Below, piece by piece: positions 1 through 9,093 of a stretch of 64,000 bases of DNA. Both the position numbers and the translations under genes were made by a program. Position 1 is the first letter of the stretch. Every line of letters begins with the position of its first letter. Origin of the DNA: G963676095 sp963676095 (lineage in GTDB: Bacteria; Bacteroidota; Bacteroidia; Bacteroidales; Prolixibacteraceae). The notes under the pieces were generated by a model. The model made no database searches. It saw nothing but the letters and a program-made list of their open reading frames with translations, and was not told the DNA's origin. The stretch covers positions 6,324,001 through 6,388,000 of the forward strand of contig OY781040.1 of the NCBI GenBank assembly GCA_963676095.1, written 5' to 3'.

Positions 1-1182
1 TCCGGGTTCATTGGTCAGAACGAATCCTGACTGAAGTCTTTTTCCTAAACGGAGAGATGAGGTCCCGAACTGACTTATTGGCCGAACTTCCTCGTCGTAT
101 CCAACATAAACCTGACCCAGATCTTCCATATCATGTACGTCAAGCCCCATCATATGTCCAAGTCCATGAGGCATAAAAAGTGCATGAGCCCCATTTTTAA
201 CGGCCTCTTTGATATCTCCTTTCATTAGTCCGAGATCTTTTAACCCGGTAGCAATAACTTCGGCAACAGTGAGGTGAACCGATAAATAAGTAACACCTGC
301 TTTTGCTAATTCTCTGGTGGTATTATTGGCTTTTAGAACGATTTCATAAATTTCACGTTGTTGTTGTGTGAATTTTCCACCAACGGGTGATGTCCGTGTG
401 AAATCTGAAGCATAATGCATATCAGATTCAGCTCCTGCATCCACAAGCATTAGTCTGCCTTTTTGCAATATGTTCTGGTGATTGTGATTATGAAGCGTTT
501 CTCCGTTCTGTGAAAGAATAACAGGAAAGGACGGCATGCCTCCTCCTGCAACGGAAATTCCTTCGATGGTGCCGGCAATTGTTTGCTCCCAAGTTCCGGG
601 CCGGGCCATTTTCATGGCCGTTAAATGCATTTTGTAGCCAATAGCACAGGCTTTTTTTATCTCTTCAATTTCACAGTCTTCTTTTACCGATCGCAAAGCG
701 ATAACAGCTTTTACCAGTTCCAGTGAAGCATAATCAGATAACCTGTCTGTGTTTATCCCGAGCAATTCCTGCAGCAGCATCTTGTTTTCGGCCCGATAGG
801 GTGGTAGAAAGTGGATTTTCCTCCCTTTTTGTAATACCTTTTGGATCACATTATTTAACTGCCTGAATGGTAAAGTCTGACGTACCCCGATTTGAGCAGC
901 TTTATCAGAAAGGCTTGACTGTGGCCCCATCCAGATAATATCATCCATATCTGCGTCATTCCCGAAAAGGATGTCTTCTCCACCTTCTGCATCGATAATT
1001 CCGGCAAGGTTTTGATTATCAATTCCAAAAAAGTATAAAAAAGAACTGTCCTGTCTGAAATGAAAGGTATTATCTGTGTAATTCATAGGAGAATCGATAT
1101 TACCAAGAATCAGGATAATGCCATTTTTGATACGTTTTTTTAATTTTTCTCTTCTTCCTTCATAAATTTCAGATCTAAACAT
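1..1182 (-). CDS. Xaa-Pro aminopeptidase (M24B), C-terminus beyond window
   Basis: Cytoplasmic metallopeptidase expected to remove an N-terminal residue preceding proline. The visible 394 residues start at the ATG at 1182 and run off the left edge. Residues 1-170 look like the aminopeptidase-P N-terminal domain and 175 onward like the pita-bread catalytic domain. Metal ligands visible are D248 (DAG motif), D260 (ASDFTR), H343 (GLGHMMG) and E392 in TNEPG, which falls on the last codons of the window. The final glutamate ligand and about 40-60 residues expected for the family lie outside. The gene is divergent from the kinase-like gene at 1407. Family assignment is firm; the exact peptide substrate is not known. 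Confidence 0.93.
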   Translation of the reverse strand, partial: MFRSEIYEGRREKLKKRIKNGIILILGNIDSPMNYTDNTFHFRQDSSFLYFFGIDNQNLAGIIDAEGGEDILFGNDADMDDIIWMGPQSSLSDKAAQIGVRQTLPFRQLNNVIQKVLQKGRKIHFLPPYRAENKMLLQELLGINTDRLSDYASLELVKAVIALRSVKEDCEIEEIKKACAIGYKMHLTAMKMARPGTWEQTIAGTIEGISVAGGGMPSFPVILSQNGETLHNHNHQNILQKGRLMLVDAGAESDMHYASDFTRTSPVGGKFTQQQREIYEIVLKANNTTRELAKAGVTYLSVHLTVAEVIATGLKDLGLMKGDIKEAVKNGAHALFMPHGLGHMMGLDVHDMEDLGQVYVGYDEEVRPISQFGTSSLRLGKRLQSGFVLTNEPG

Positions 1183-1406
1183 AAGATTTATTTTTATAAA
1201 TTTACTACCTTTCCATAAAGATAAAAATTTAATGGCTCTGAAACTCGCACTTTTAGACAAATAAGAATAAAATTACAAAATAGGGACGAAGGTGAGCCTA
1301 CTGCTAAACATATAACGGATTTTTTTTTTTAGCGTAATAATGTAAAAAATGCAGGATTTTGATTTATCAGTAATGTTAATGAAGAATAACATAAAACCCC
1401 GCCGTT

Positions 1407-2132
1407 ATGGAAAGCAATTTGTTGAATTACATGAATAAACGCTTAGATGAATCTCACAAGAAGCAGGGTTCCGGAGCAAAAACAGACGGACCTGTGATAA
1501 CTATCTCCCGGGAGGTTGGCTGTGGGGGACTGAGCATAAGCCGCAAACTGGCTGAAGAACTCAATAAAACCGTGTTCTGTAAAAAATGGACTGTGATCAG
1601 CAAGGAAATATTAAAAGAAAGCGCTAATGAGTTGAAAGTGGTCCCTGAAAAAGTTATGCGTCTTTTTAAAGCAGAAGGCCATTTTACCTTTGATGAGATT
1701 CTGGCTGCATTTACAGATAAATATTATAAAAGTAACAGGGTGATCCTAAAAACAGTCCGGGAAGTAATTCGAAATATGGCGATTGACGGTTGTTGTATTA
1801 TTTTAGGACGAGGTGGCCACATTATTACCTCCGATTTAACCAATGCTCTTCATATCCGCCTGGTCGCTCCGCTTCCGTGGCGAATAAAAAGAATTGCCGA
1901 AAAGAGGGGGATCTCGGAAGCAGAAGCTGCAAAATATATCCGCGTTACAGAAGAGGAAAGAGATATATTCCGGAAATATTTTATGAAAGATAAAAATGCT
2001 GTCGAAAATATCGATTTAGTGATCGATATTTCGAGATTCCCTGCTGACAGTGTTGTGAAGCTTATTATTGCTTCTTTTGAACTCAAAGGGATTCCTGAAA
2101 CAATAAAATCAAAAGTCCCTTTTTTCGGTTAA
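1407..2132 (+). CDS. Cytidylate kinase-like family protein
   Basis: 241-residue protein with a P-loop-like N-terminus (ITISREVGCGGLSISRKLA, residues 31-49) and a later basic lid segment (AEKRGISEAEA), the pattern of the cytidylate kinase-like family found in Bacteroidota and Firmicutes alongside true CMP kinases. The P-loop is atypical (REVGCGG-LSI rather than GxxGxGK[ST]), so nucleotide phosphorylation should not be assumed. No signal peptide or membrane segment is seen. It converges on the DUF1080-PHP gene, and the two stop codons overlap at 2129-2132. The substrate is unknown. Confidence 0.8.
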   Translation: MESNLLNYMNKRLDESHKKQGSGAKTDGPVITISREVGCGGLSISRKLAEELNKTVFCKKWTVISKEILKESANELKVVPEKVMRLFKAEGHFTFDEILAAFTDKYYKSNRVILKTVREVIRNMAIDGCCIILGRGGHIITSDLTNALHIRLVAPLPWRIKRIAEKRGISEAEAAKYIRVTEEERDIFRKYFMKDKNAVENIDLVIDISRFPADSVVKLIIASFELKGIPETIKSKVPFFG

Positions 2133-3601
2133 CCTATAATATGAGAGGGAAGTCCCTTTTTTAGGACGGGCTTCATATTTTCAGGTTTTGGCATAAACAT
2201 ATCTTTATAGGTAAGGCCTAACTTTTTTGCCATTTCCAGTGAGTATTCAAGCTGACCGGTGTCGCTTGTCGTATTATTGGTTCCGAAGGTAAATTTTACT
2301 CCGGCATCTTTTGCTTTGCGCAATATCTTCTCCGAAGGGATCCTGTACCTTGAATTGATTTCCAAGGCTACCCCATTTTTTGCCAGGGCATTGACTATCA
2401 TGTCAATTCTTTTATCGGTCCATAGTTTATCATATTTATCAGCAATACATGCAGGCAGGAAAGTGGGATTTACATAAATATCGATCGGCTCCTGAGAAAC
2501 AATAGCAACAATTTTATTGACCAATTCGTCCATGAATTCCTGTTCACTGTCGATAAAGACTTCTTCCGGAATCCATAACCGCATACGTCTCCCCTTATGG
2601 TCTGTCCAGGTCATGGCATCTGTAAATACATAATCGAATTCAGAAATTGCTTTCGGTGAGAAAAGAGTCACCCACTCCCTGCCTTCAGCCTGCATTCCTC
2701 TGAATACCGGTTTATTTTTGACTGTGTCTATATAAGCATAGAGCGAGAGGTCGTCTGTGACTGGAAATTTCAATCCGCAATTCGGAGCTATCCCGTAATT
2801 GATACCCAGTTTTGCAGATTTATCAATAGCCTGATCTATAGTCAACCCCCCTTTGAGATGAACATGAAAATCGATCACCGGGAAATTTGCCATATGGAGT
2901 TTGGTAATCTTTGTGTCCCATTCTTTTGAGGCATAGGGCTCAAGCTTTTTTCCTTCCGGAAGCTGACGTATCCGGATATCCCTGAACCACGTTGTACTGT
3001 TTTTATCATGCGCCTGCAAAGCGATGCGCCCTCTGTCAAATACTTTGTACTTGCCATTGTGGGGCCTGTACGGATTGTCGGGCTGGATATAATCAACTAC
3101 TTTCGTTCCGTTTATCCTGATCTCAACATGGTTTTCCATCACTTTGACAGCTATTTCGAACCATTCATTGTCTTTTGCTGTTGGGTAATAAACATTTCTG
3201 ATCCCATAAAGGCTACCTGTTTTTTTTAATTCCTGGAAATCACCATTCCCTTCATAAGAATTATTGATCTGAACTTCATAACCTTTTAAGGGAAAGCCAT
3301 GATCCTGTTCTTTTGAATGAAAGAATATTCCCGAATTTGCTCCGGGTTTTGTTTGGACCAAGGCTTTGAATTCAAAATTTTTGAAAATACCTTTTCCCGG
3401 GTTACCGGTATAGAATAGATGAGCCCTGGGACCGCTACAAACAATCATCCCGTTTTTAACATGGAACGATGAGGGGTTTTCAATAGCTGTCCAACCGGAA
3501 AGATCTTTCCCGTTAAATAGATTGATCCATTTATCTTCTTTGTTCCTGCACGATGTAAGGATGAAAAGAAACAGGCAGGTCAGAAATATTGACTTTTTCA
3601 T
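2129..3601 (-). CDS. Lipoprotein: DUF1080 domain fused to a PHP-like metal-dependent domain
   Basis: 490 residues. The N-terminus is a lipoprotein signal with lipobox LTSC and acylated Cys18. Residues about 24-213 are a DUF1080 (3-keto-disaccharide hydrolase-like, concanavalin fold) domain, marked by the opening WINLFNGKDLSGW and the later IRIRQLPEG end. Residues about 236-485 resemble a PHP/TIM-barrel phosphoesterase: VIDFHVHLKGG supplies two metal-binding histidines, and FGTNNT lies near the end. DUF1080 proteins act on sugars in the envelope of many Bacteroidota. What the PHP part does when joined to it is inferred only as hydrolysis of a phosphate or sugar ester outside the cytoplasm. It is divergent from the NIF3-like gene at 3742. 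Confidence 0.8.
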   Translation of the reverse strand: MKKSIFLTCLFLFILTSCRNKEDKWINLFNGKDLSGWTAIENPSSFHVKNGMIVCSGPRAHLFYTGNPGKGIFKNFEFKALVQTKPGANSGIFFHSKEQDHGFPLKGYEVQINNSYEGNGDFQELKKTGSLYGIRNVYYPTAKDNEWFEIAVKVMENHVEIRINGTKVVDYIQPDNPYRPHNGKYKVFDRGRIALQAHDKNSTTWFRDIRIRQLPEGKKLEPYASKEWDTKITKLHMANFPVIDFHVHLKGGLTIDQAIDKSAKLGINYGIAPNCGLKFPVTDDLSLYAYIDTVKNKPVFRGMQAEGREWVTLFSPKAISEFDYVFTDAMTWTDHKGRRMRLWIPEEVFIDSEQEFMDELVNKIVAIVSQEPIDIYVNPTFLPACIADKYDKLWTDKRIDMIVNALAKNGVALEINSRYRIPSEKILRKAKDAGVKFTFGTNNTTSDTGQLEYSLEMAKKLGLTYKDMFMPKPENMKPVLKKGLPSHIIG

Positions 3602-3640
3602 AGCAGTAAGTATAGTTGGTTAGAGACCAATAAAGATAAA

Positions 3641-3667
3641 ACACTTTGGCGTATTTAGGCAAAGTGT
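3641..3667. promoter_or_regulatory. Inverted repeat in divergent promoter region
   Basis: ACACTTTG at 3641-3648 and its exact complement CAAAGTGT at 3660-3667 are separated by 11 nt, between two divergent exported-protein genes (starts 3601 and 3742). A smaller palindrome, AAAAGT-GT-ACTTTT, lies at 3704-3717. The layout suits a protein operator, but no regulator gene is adjacent. Confidence 0.4.
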
Positions 3668-3741
3668 AAAAAAATATAAGCGTAAAAAAAGCTAAAGTGC
3701 TTGTTAAAAGTGTACTTTTAGCGGACAAAATTTAAGCCTTT

Positions 3742-4596
3742 ATGAAGCAAATAATAACTATTTTTGTTTCTTCCATTTTTTCAGTTTCCGGTATCTTTGC
3801 CACAGAACATCCCTCCGCAAATGAAATTATTACATTAATTAAAAATCATTTGAATCTGGAATGGTCGGCCGGGACCGTTGATACCTTTAAGTGTGGTAAC
3901 CCCGGAGATGCCGTTACTGGTGTTGTATCCTGTATGTTTGCAGATATGTCTGTCCTTCAGGAAGCAGTTGCAAAAAGATGTAACCTGATTATTACACATG
4001 AGCCGGTATTTTACAATCATGCAGATGATACTTCGTTTTTGAAAGATGATCCTGTATTTCAGGAGAAAAAAGCATTTATAGATGAGCACCGTTTGATAAT
4101 CTGGCGTTTTCATGATCATTGGCACCGTTATCAGGCAGACGGAATATATACGGGGATGCTCGAGAAGCTGGGATGGACCAACAGGATGATTGAAAATGAC
4201 CCTCATTTTGTGAGGGTAAATAAGCAGAAACTTGAAGATTTGGCCGATTACCTTTATAATATCTTTTTAACAGACGGGATCCGTGTCATCGGAGATCCTA
4301 CAATGGAAGTTTCCAAGATAGGACTGGCTTTAGGAGCAACCGGTGCGGCAAGGCATATCCAACTTCTTCAGGGCGATATTGACGTGTTGATAGCCGGAGA
4401 GGCGCAGGAGTGGGAAACATACCAGTATGTGAACGACGCTGTTCTCGAGGGACACAGGAAAGCGGTTATTTTTCTTGGACATATTAATTCGGAGGAGGCT
4501 GGTATGGATTATTTTTCAAAGTGGCTGAAACAACTGAACCCTGGAGTTCCTGTTTTCTTTGTTCCCAGCACGGTCCCCTACTGGTCTCCGGAGTAA
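3742..4596 (+). CDS. NIF3-like dinuclear metal centre protein, probably exported
   Basis: 284 residues in the NIF3/DUF34 family. Candidate metal ligands are H86 (ITHEP), H93 and the H124/H126/H128 cluster (RFHDHWH), with the C-terminal GHINSEE motif supplying a further His and Glu. The usual family motif HHP reads HEP here. The first 20 residues (MKQ, then a hydrophobic run ending SGIFA) look like a signal peptide, which is unusual because most NIF3 proteins are cytoplasmic. The family has been linked to metal-dependent hydrolysis and GTP cyclohydrolase-like activity, but the reaction here is unknown. The last codons form one arm of a long hairpin. Confidence 0.82.
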   Translation: MKQIITIFVSSIFSVSGIFATEHPSANEIITLIKNHLNLEWSAGTVDTFKCGNPGDAVTGVVSCMFADMSVLQEAVAKRCNLIITHEPVFYNHADDTSFLKDDPVFQEKKAFIDEHRLIIWRFHDHWHRYQADGIYTGMLEKLGWTNRMIENDPHFVRVNKQKLEDLADYLYNIFLTDGIRVIGDPTMEVSKIGLALGATGAARHIQLLQGDIDVLIAGEAQEWETYQYVNDAVLEGHRKAVIFLGHINSEEAGMDYFSKWLKQLNPGVPVFFVPSTVPYWSPE

Positions 4597-4620
4597 GGAT
4601 GACTCCGGAGACCAGTAGGG
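4576..4620 (+). terminator. 19-bp perfect hairpin overlapping the NIF3-like stop codon
   Basis: Arms 4576-4594 and 4602-4620 are perfectly complementary over 19 bp, with a 7-nt loop (4595-4601). The left arm contains the last six codons and the first base of the stop codon. No T-tract follows on either strand, so it is not a classical rho-independent terminator. It could block 3'-exonucleases or separate the convergent S9 peptidase transcript ending at 4677. Confidence 0.6.
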
Positions 4621-4676
4621 AACTCTCAGCCAGTTATCGTTATTCTTGTTGTTATACCTTCTCCCTTTCTTCTCCG

Positions 4677-7436
4677 CTAATATCCCAGTCTTTTCCCTTT
4701 ATCAATTGCCGGCAGGCCGTTTTTCATCCAGTCTGGCATTGGCTTATCCATCAGGTAATGGTCAAAAAATTGCTTCATCCGGTAGGTCAGGTCCATCCGG
4801 TCGGCCCAACTTTCCTTCTTCAGGTTATGAGGTTCATTGTTATAGCTTAATAGCCATGCCGGTTTTTGAAGCCTGCGCATAGCAATGTAAAATTCAATTC
4901 CCTGGTACCAGGGGACTGCTCCGTCATTGTCGTTGTGCATGATCAGCAAGGGAGTGGTAATGTCAGGAGCGTGAAACAAGGGAGAGTTTTCCAGGTATTG
5001 CATTGGTTTTTCCCAGAGTGTACCACCGATGCGACTTTGCGTGTGTTCATACTGAAACATGCGGGATAAACCTGTTTCCCAGCGTATGCCACCATAGGCG
5101 CTGGTCATATTACTTACCGGAGCACCCGCCATTGCCGCTGCAAACATGCTGGTACGGGTAACCAGATATGCCGTCTGATACCCGCCCCAGCTTTGGCCCT
5201 GGATGCCGATCTTTTTTTTATCTATAAAAATATAGGCGTTAATGAGAAAGTTTGTGCCGCTAACCACCGCATTAAATGCGCTTTCACCCGGATAACCTGT
5301 TCTGTAGGTAATATCCGGAACAAAAATAAGGTATCCGTTACTGGCATAGAATGTTTTGTTTATGACTGATCTGCTTGGAGAAGGAACGGAATAGCGGTTT
5401 AACTGGTCGGAACTCCGTTCATAGAAATAAACAATCATCGGGTATTTTTTTGAGGGATCAAAATCTTCCGGCAGATACAGGATGCCTGAAAGATCTTCTC
5501 CGGAAAAGGAGGTCCAGTGCACAAGTTGATTTTTTACCCAAAGAAATTTTTCCTGTTGCGGATTCCCGTCAGATAACCGGTTTATGTTCTTGAAATTCAA
5601 ATCGCCTGTCCATATGTCGGGAAAGGTTTCGCAATTTTCTTTTCTCCAGACAAGCACTTCTGCATCTTTAGCCTTTTTCAGGCCACTGAAATGGTTGTCT
5701 GACATAATAAGTAGTTCCGGAATAGCAATGTTTTTTGTATCGCACATAAGATAACCTTCCGATTTGTTACGTTCGTCAGTCCCATGTAGAAAGATTTTGC
5801 CGTCGGGGATAAATTTTTCTTCCGGGTCCGTCTTTTCATAATGCAGCCTGATCATGTTTTTCCTGCCAAAACCACAGGTTATGCTTACGGGTAGTTTGTT
5901 GCCTGCAGGATCGATCTTCCAGATATCATAGCGGTCATAAATATAAACATAACTGTCATTTTCAGCCCATCCGGCAATACCATAGGGTGATGCTTCCATG
6001 GGAATATCCCGTTGTTCATCGTAAAAATTCACCGGGATACGTTTTGTTACCGGGTAGGCTTCTTTTGTCAGATCGCTTGTACTCCGCACAAAGTAGGCAC
6101 TGTCTGAAGGATTAAACCAGATAAGGTATTTCCCTTTGGGAGATAAACGGGCATTTACTGCATTTTTTAATATAGGGTTTTTTTGCTGGTGGGGAATATC
6201 AAAAACATAATAGTCGGCAGCATTCCTGCCGGTCCATGATTCAGACAAGAGGTAAGGATTAACGTCTTCCCCAAGAGCAAGGTCACCATCTCCATCCATT
6301 GTGAGCAGTATTTCCCGGATATTTGGATCTGCGAGTTGCGTCATCCTTTTTTTATTTATTTCATAAACAGCCAGGTAGGTTCTCTTTTTTTCCTTATCCA
6401 GGTTTACTTTTTGCTGTGGCATAATTACCTTATCATTCCAGCTCCAGATATCCAGCACCGGTTTATCTTTTTCTGAAAGAGAGTCTTTTTCTTCTGGTTT
6501 CGGGATTTCTTTTGTCCCGAAAAAAATCCGTGATCCGTCTTTTGTGAAAAACATTTCTCTGTTTTCATTTGGCGACCATCCTATGGGAATGCCGGAAGTA
6601 CTCCTGTCTGCAATTAATTCGGGGAATTTTCCGCTCGATTTGCCAAGAAACAGGCTGTATGTTTTTTCTTTTGTGGTATCCTGCGAAAAGAGGAAAGCGT
6701 ACTCATCTCCATTTTCATTTAATGTTAATTTTTTTATTGTCCCTTTTTTTTCAAATACGTTAGATGAGTGTCCGGTATTGGTATTAAACAGGAAAAGCTT
6801 GCTTATTTTCGATGAATCTCTGCCCGTACAACTGTAAATAATCGCTTGTCCGTTTTTTGCGTAGTTATATTCCGTGACTCCTTTTACCAGAATTGTGTCT
6901 CCGGTGGTGAACCGGTATAATATAAGATTTGATAATTTGATATCGTCTTCCGTTTTTTCCAGACTGTCAGGTCGTTGTAGGAAAACGCCCCAATCTGTTG
7001 TCTTTTCAGGGAACTTCCATGATAAAAGATTGTGATACCTGTTTTCTGTCATTGACTTCAAGTTGTATATGACTACGCTGTCCAATGGCATTTTTTCTTC
7101 TTTTACCTTTTTCTTTTGGGCTTTCTTCATCTTGTCAAAAGGGACCTTTATTCGGTAGATCAGAAACCTGGAGTCGGCAGTAAAGTAAGGTGTGGCTCCA
7201 AGTTTGAACGTATCTTTTCTTTCAGCCTTGATCTCATTCAATATCAGGCATCCATCTCCCTGTTGCGGATCCAGTTCATAAGCGACAAATTGACCATTAT
7301 TGGAAAATTCGACATTTTCAATGGTTCTCCAATTCTCATAGTCCGTTGGCTGAAGAGATATTTTATTTGACTGTGCTGACGAATAAATAGCGAAAAGACT
7401 GCAAATAATCAACAAATTAGAGTTCAGTTGTTTCAT
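4677..7436 (-). CDS. S9 family prolyl oligopeptidase-like peptidase, exported
   Basis: 919 residues with a signal peptide (hydrophobic LLIICSLFAIYSSAQS). Residues about 30-640 form a long beta-propeller-like region with WD/PQQ-like strands. The C-terminal alpha/beta hydrolase carries nucleophile S749 in GQSWGGY, acid D838 in NDGAVP and H870 in EPHNLK, a complete catalytic triad. S9 enzymes cleave short peptides, often after proline or at acylated N-termini. The export signal places it in the periplasm or on the surface for peptide scavenging. It converges on the NIF3-like gene. The insert-rich propeller is longer than in S9A enzymes and fits the 900-residue Bacteroidota group. Confidence 0.9.
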   Translation of the reverse strand: MKQLNSNLLIICSLFAIYSSAQSNKISLQPTDYENWRTIENVEFSNNGQFVAYELDPQQGDGCLILNEIKAERKDTFKLGATPYFTADSRFLIYRIKVPFDKMKKAQKKKVKEEKMPLDSVVIYNLKSMTENRYHNLLSWKFPEKTTDWGVFLQRPDSLEKTEDDIKLSNLILYRFTTGDTILVKGVTEYNYAKNGQAIIYSCTGRDSSKISKLFLFNTNTGHSSNVFEKKGTIKKLTLNENGDEYAFLFSQDTTKEKTYSLFLGKSSGKFPELIADRSTSGIPIGWSPNENREMFFTKDGSRIFFGTKEIPKPEEKDSLSEKDKPVLDIWSWNDKVIMPQQKVNLDKEKKRTYLAVYEINKKRMTQLADPNIREILLTMDGDGDLALGEDVNPYLLSESWTGRNAADYYVFDIPHQQKNPILKNAVNARLSPKGKYLIWFNPSDSAYFVRSTSDLTKEAYPVTKRIPVNFYDEQRDIPMEASPYGIAGWAENDSYVYIYDRYDIWKIDPAGNKLPVSITCGFGRKNMIRLHYEKTDPEEKFIPDGKIFLHGTDERNKSEGYLMCDTKNIAIPELLIMSDNHFSGLKKAKDAEVLVWRKENCETFPDIWTGDLNFKNINRLSDGNPQQEKFLWVKNQLVHWTSFSGEDLSGILYLPEDFDPSKKYPMIVYFYERSSDQLNRYSVPSPSRSVINKTFYASNGYLIFVPDITYRTGYPGESAFNAVVSGTNFLINAYIFIDKKKIGIQGQSWGGYQTAYLVTRTSMFAAAMAGAPVSNMTSAYGGIRWETGLSRMFQYEHTQSRIGGTLWEKPMQYLENSPLFHAPDITTPLLIMHNDNDGAVPWYQGIEFYIAMRRLQKPAWLLSYNNEPHNLKKESWADRMDLTYRMKQFFDHYLMDKPMPDWMKNGLPAIDKGKRLGY

Positions 7437-7895
7437 AGGTTAATGGGTTTCACACATATAAATTTCAAATTCAGGCTTCAGAAATTCTCCGATTTTTCGA
7501 TCTGCACGAGGAAAAACGTTATGGATAATCAATTTCTGCATTATTGCCTGTCCGTTTGGATTGATCAAAAATAATATTTTTAACAAAAAAAGAAAGAACA
7601 ATTTATCAGATCATTTGTGCCTGATTTTATCTCTGTTTTTTTGGAATCAAAATATCTATTTCTTCCGTTTTTTTGATATTTAATACATAATGTTTCTCTT
7701 TTTGAAGATAATGTATTAATTTGATGGACTAAATTGGTTCTAAATTTTTTTTTAGCCCTACGAAAGAAACGAGTCTTTGACTTTTTCCGTTTCGGAACAG
7801 AAAGGCCGTTGCTTTCATGTTAATTTTTAGATCATTTCACAAAGAGTGAATGTTATGCGTATTTGGACAATTTAAAATATTAAATTCTGTTTCTG
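7437..7895. other. 459-nt divergent intergenic region
   Basis: Separates the S9 peptidase from the metal-efflux locus. It is AT-rich and has no convincing coding potential. It holds a 9-bp inverted repeat (TTAATACAT 7680-7688, ATGTATTAA 7711-7719) and a smaller one (TTCAC 7836-7840, GTGAA 7846-7850) about 45 nt upstream of the regulator start. A minus-strand TATTTTTG box lies at 7566-7573 without a clear -33 partner. Confidence 0.4.
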
Positions 7896-8510
7896 ATGAG
7901 TGGACAGGAACATTTTTTGTACATAAAAAACATGGTTTGCCCGAGGTGTATACAGTCGGTGAAAGAAGAAGCTGCAAAAGCGGGGTTCCTGGTAAAATCG
8001 GTTGATCTGGGAATACTCGCCTTATATGAGAAGCCTGATAAAAAGTTATTAAAACTTTTTAAGGAGGCGATCGAATCGAAAGGCTTCGAATTGATCTCAA
8101 AAAAAAGGGAACGTATTGTAGCTGCAATAAAAACAGAAGTTATCAATATGGTTCATTATGGTAAGAAAGTTCCCGGCAATCAAAATTTTTCAACATATCT
8201 TTCAGCGATGCTAGAAAAAGACTATTCTTACCTGAGTAGCCTGTTTTCTTCTTATGAAAAAACTACGATCGAGAAGTACATTATTCTTCAAAAAACGGAA
8301 AAAGCCAAGGAACTTTTATCTTATGATGAATTGTCTCTTGGCGAGATTGCTGATTTACTGGGGTATAGTAATACACAGCATTTAAGTGCACAATTCAAGA
8401 AGATTACAGGCATGAGTCCTTCTCAGTATAAAAAATCATCTGTAAAACAGCGATTTTCAATCGATCAGCTAGGGAAAGAGACAAGGAGCCAGTTTCCCTC
8501 AAGCGGATAA
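7896..8510 (+). CDS. HMA-like/AraC fusion transcriptional regulator (probable metal sensor)
   Basis: 204 residues. The N-terminal 65 residues resemble a heavy-metal-associated ferredoxin-like domain with the metal motif MVCPRC (two cysteines) followed by a VDLGILALYEKPDKK strand pattern. Residues about 100-185 form an AraC-type double helix-turn-helix: EIADLLGYSNTQHLSAQFKKITG and MSPSQYKK are the family signature. No sugar-binding AraC domain is present. Lying just before the efflux genes, it is inferred to sense Cu(I), Ag(I) or a similar soft metal through the CxxC and to control the downstream genes. No signal peptide or membrane segment is present. Its own promoter was not identified. Confidence 0.85.
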   Translation: MSGQEHFLYIKNMVCPRCIQSVKEEAAKAGFLVKSVDLGILALYEKPDKKLLKLFKEAIESKGFELISKKRERIVAAIKTEVINMVHYGKKVPGNQNFSTYLSAMLEKDYSYLSSLFSSYEKTTIEKYIILQKTEKAKELLSYDELSLGEIADLLGYSNTQHLSAQFKKITGMSPSQYKKSSVKQRFSIDQLGKETRSQFPSSG

Positions 8511-8597
8511 ATTCTTAAAATATTATACATTCCGGGAAAAATTATATAATACCAATTTACAAAAAAAATTGTTTCTTTGTTTTCATAAAGATAAGTA

Positions 8598-8993
8598 ATG
8601 ATTCGAAAAATCGGCCATATTCTAATTATAGCCCTGTTGTTGATCTTGACAGTGGGATTTTCGGTTTCCCGGCACTATTGCAGGGGACAGCTGGTCGATG
8701 TATCCTTATCTTCAATTATTTCTCACTCTGCTTCCGAAGATTGTTCTTCCTGTATGATGGGAAAATGTTGCCGGAACGAGCACCATATTTATCATTTGAA
8801 TGAAAAGTATACAACGCCTGTTGTCGCGGCCCATGTTCCTTTTTTTGAATTTTTGTTAGATGCTTTTAATTATCAGGAAGTTTTATTTTATTTTGACAGG
8901 CAGGAGTTCTTATTGAGTAATTTGTCTGGAGAGTCTCCGCCTCCGCCATATAAGCAAGCTTCATTATCCGGTTTGCAGGTTTTTCGTTTATGA
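8598..8993 (+). CDS. HYC_CC_PP family small membrane-associated protein
   Basis: 131 residues with one N-terminal hydrophobic segment (residues 6-24) and the hallmarks of the HYC_CC_PP family: RHYC at residues 25-28, CSSCMMGKCC in the middle and a PPPP run near the C-terminus. Several His/Met residues (MMGKCC, EHHIYH) suggest metal binding. Such proteins are common next to metal-efflux genes in Bacteroidota; their role is unknown. It lies between the HMA-AraC regulator and cusA, consistent with a periplasmic metal-binding accessory. That function is inference. Confidence 0.75.
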   Translation: MIRKIGHILIIALLLILTVGFSVSRHYCRGQLVDVSLSSIISHSASEDCSSCMMGKCCRNEHHIYHLNEKYTTPVVAAHVPFFEFLLDAFNYQEVLFYFDRQEFLLSNLSGESPPPPYKQASLSGLQVFRL

Positions 8994-9093
8994 TTTTTTG
9001 ATTTCAGGGGTTCATGTTTCAATTCTGACATGAAGAGATAAGGCTTATAAGCTTTCGTTGCATGTTGTGCGGAAAGGAATTTTTATGGCGATG

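Noticed and set aside
4521..4882. Two overlapping plus-strand frames after the NIF3-like gene
   Set aside because: Antisense to the S9 peptidase C-terminus, with its conserved motifs on the other strand.
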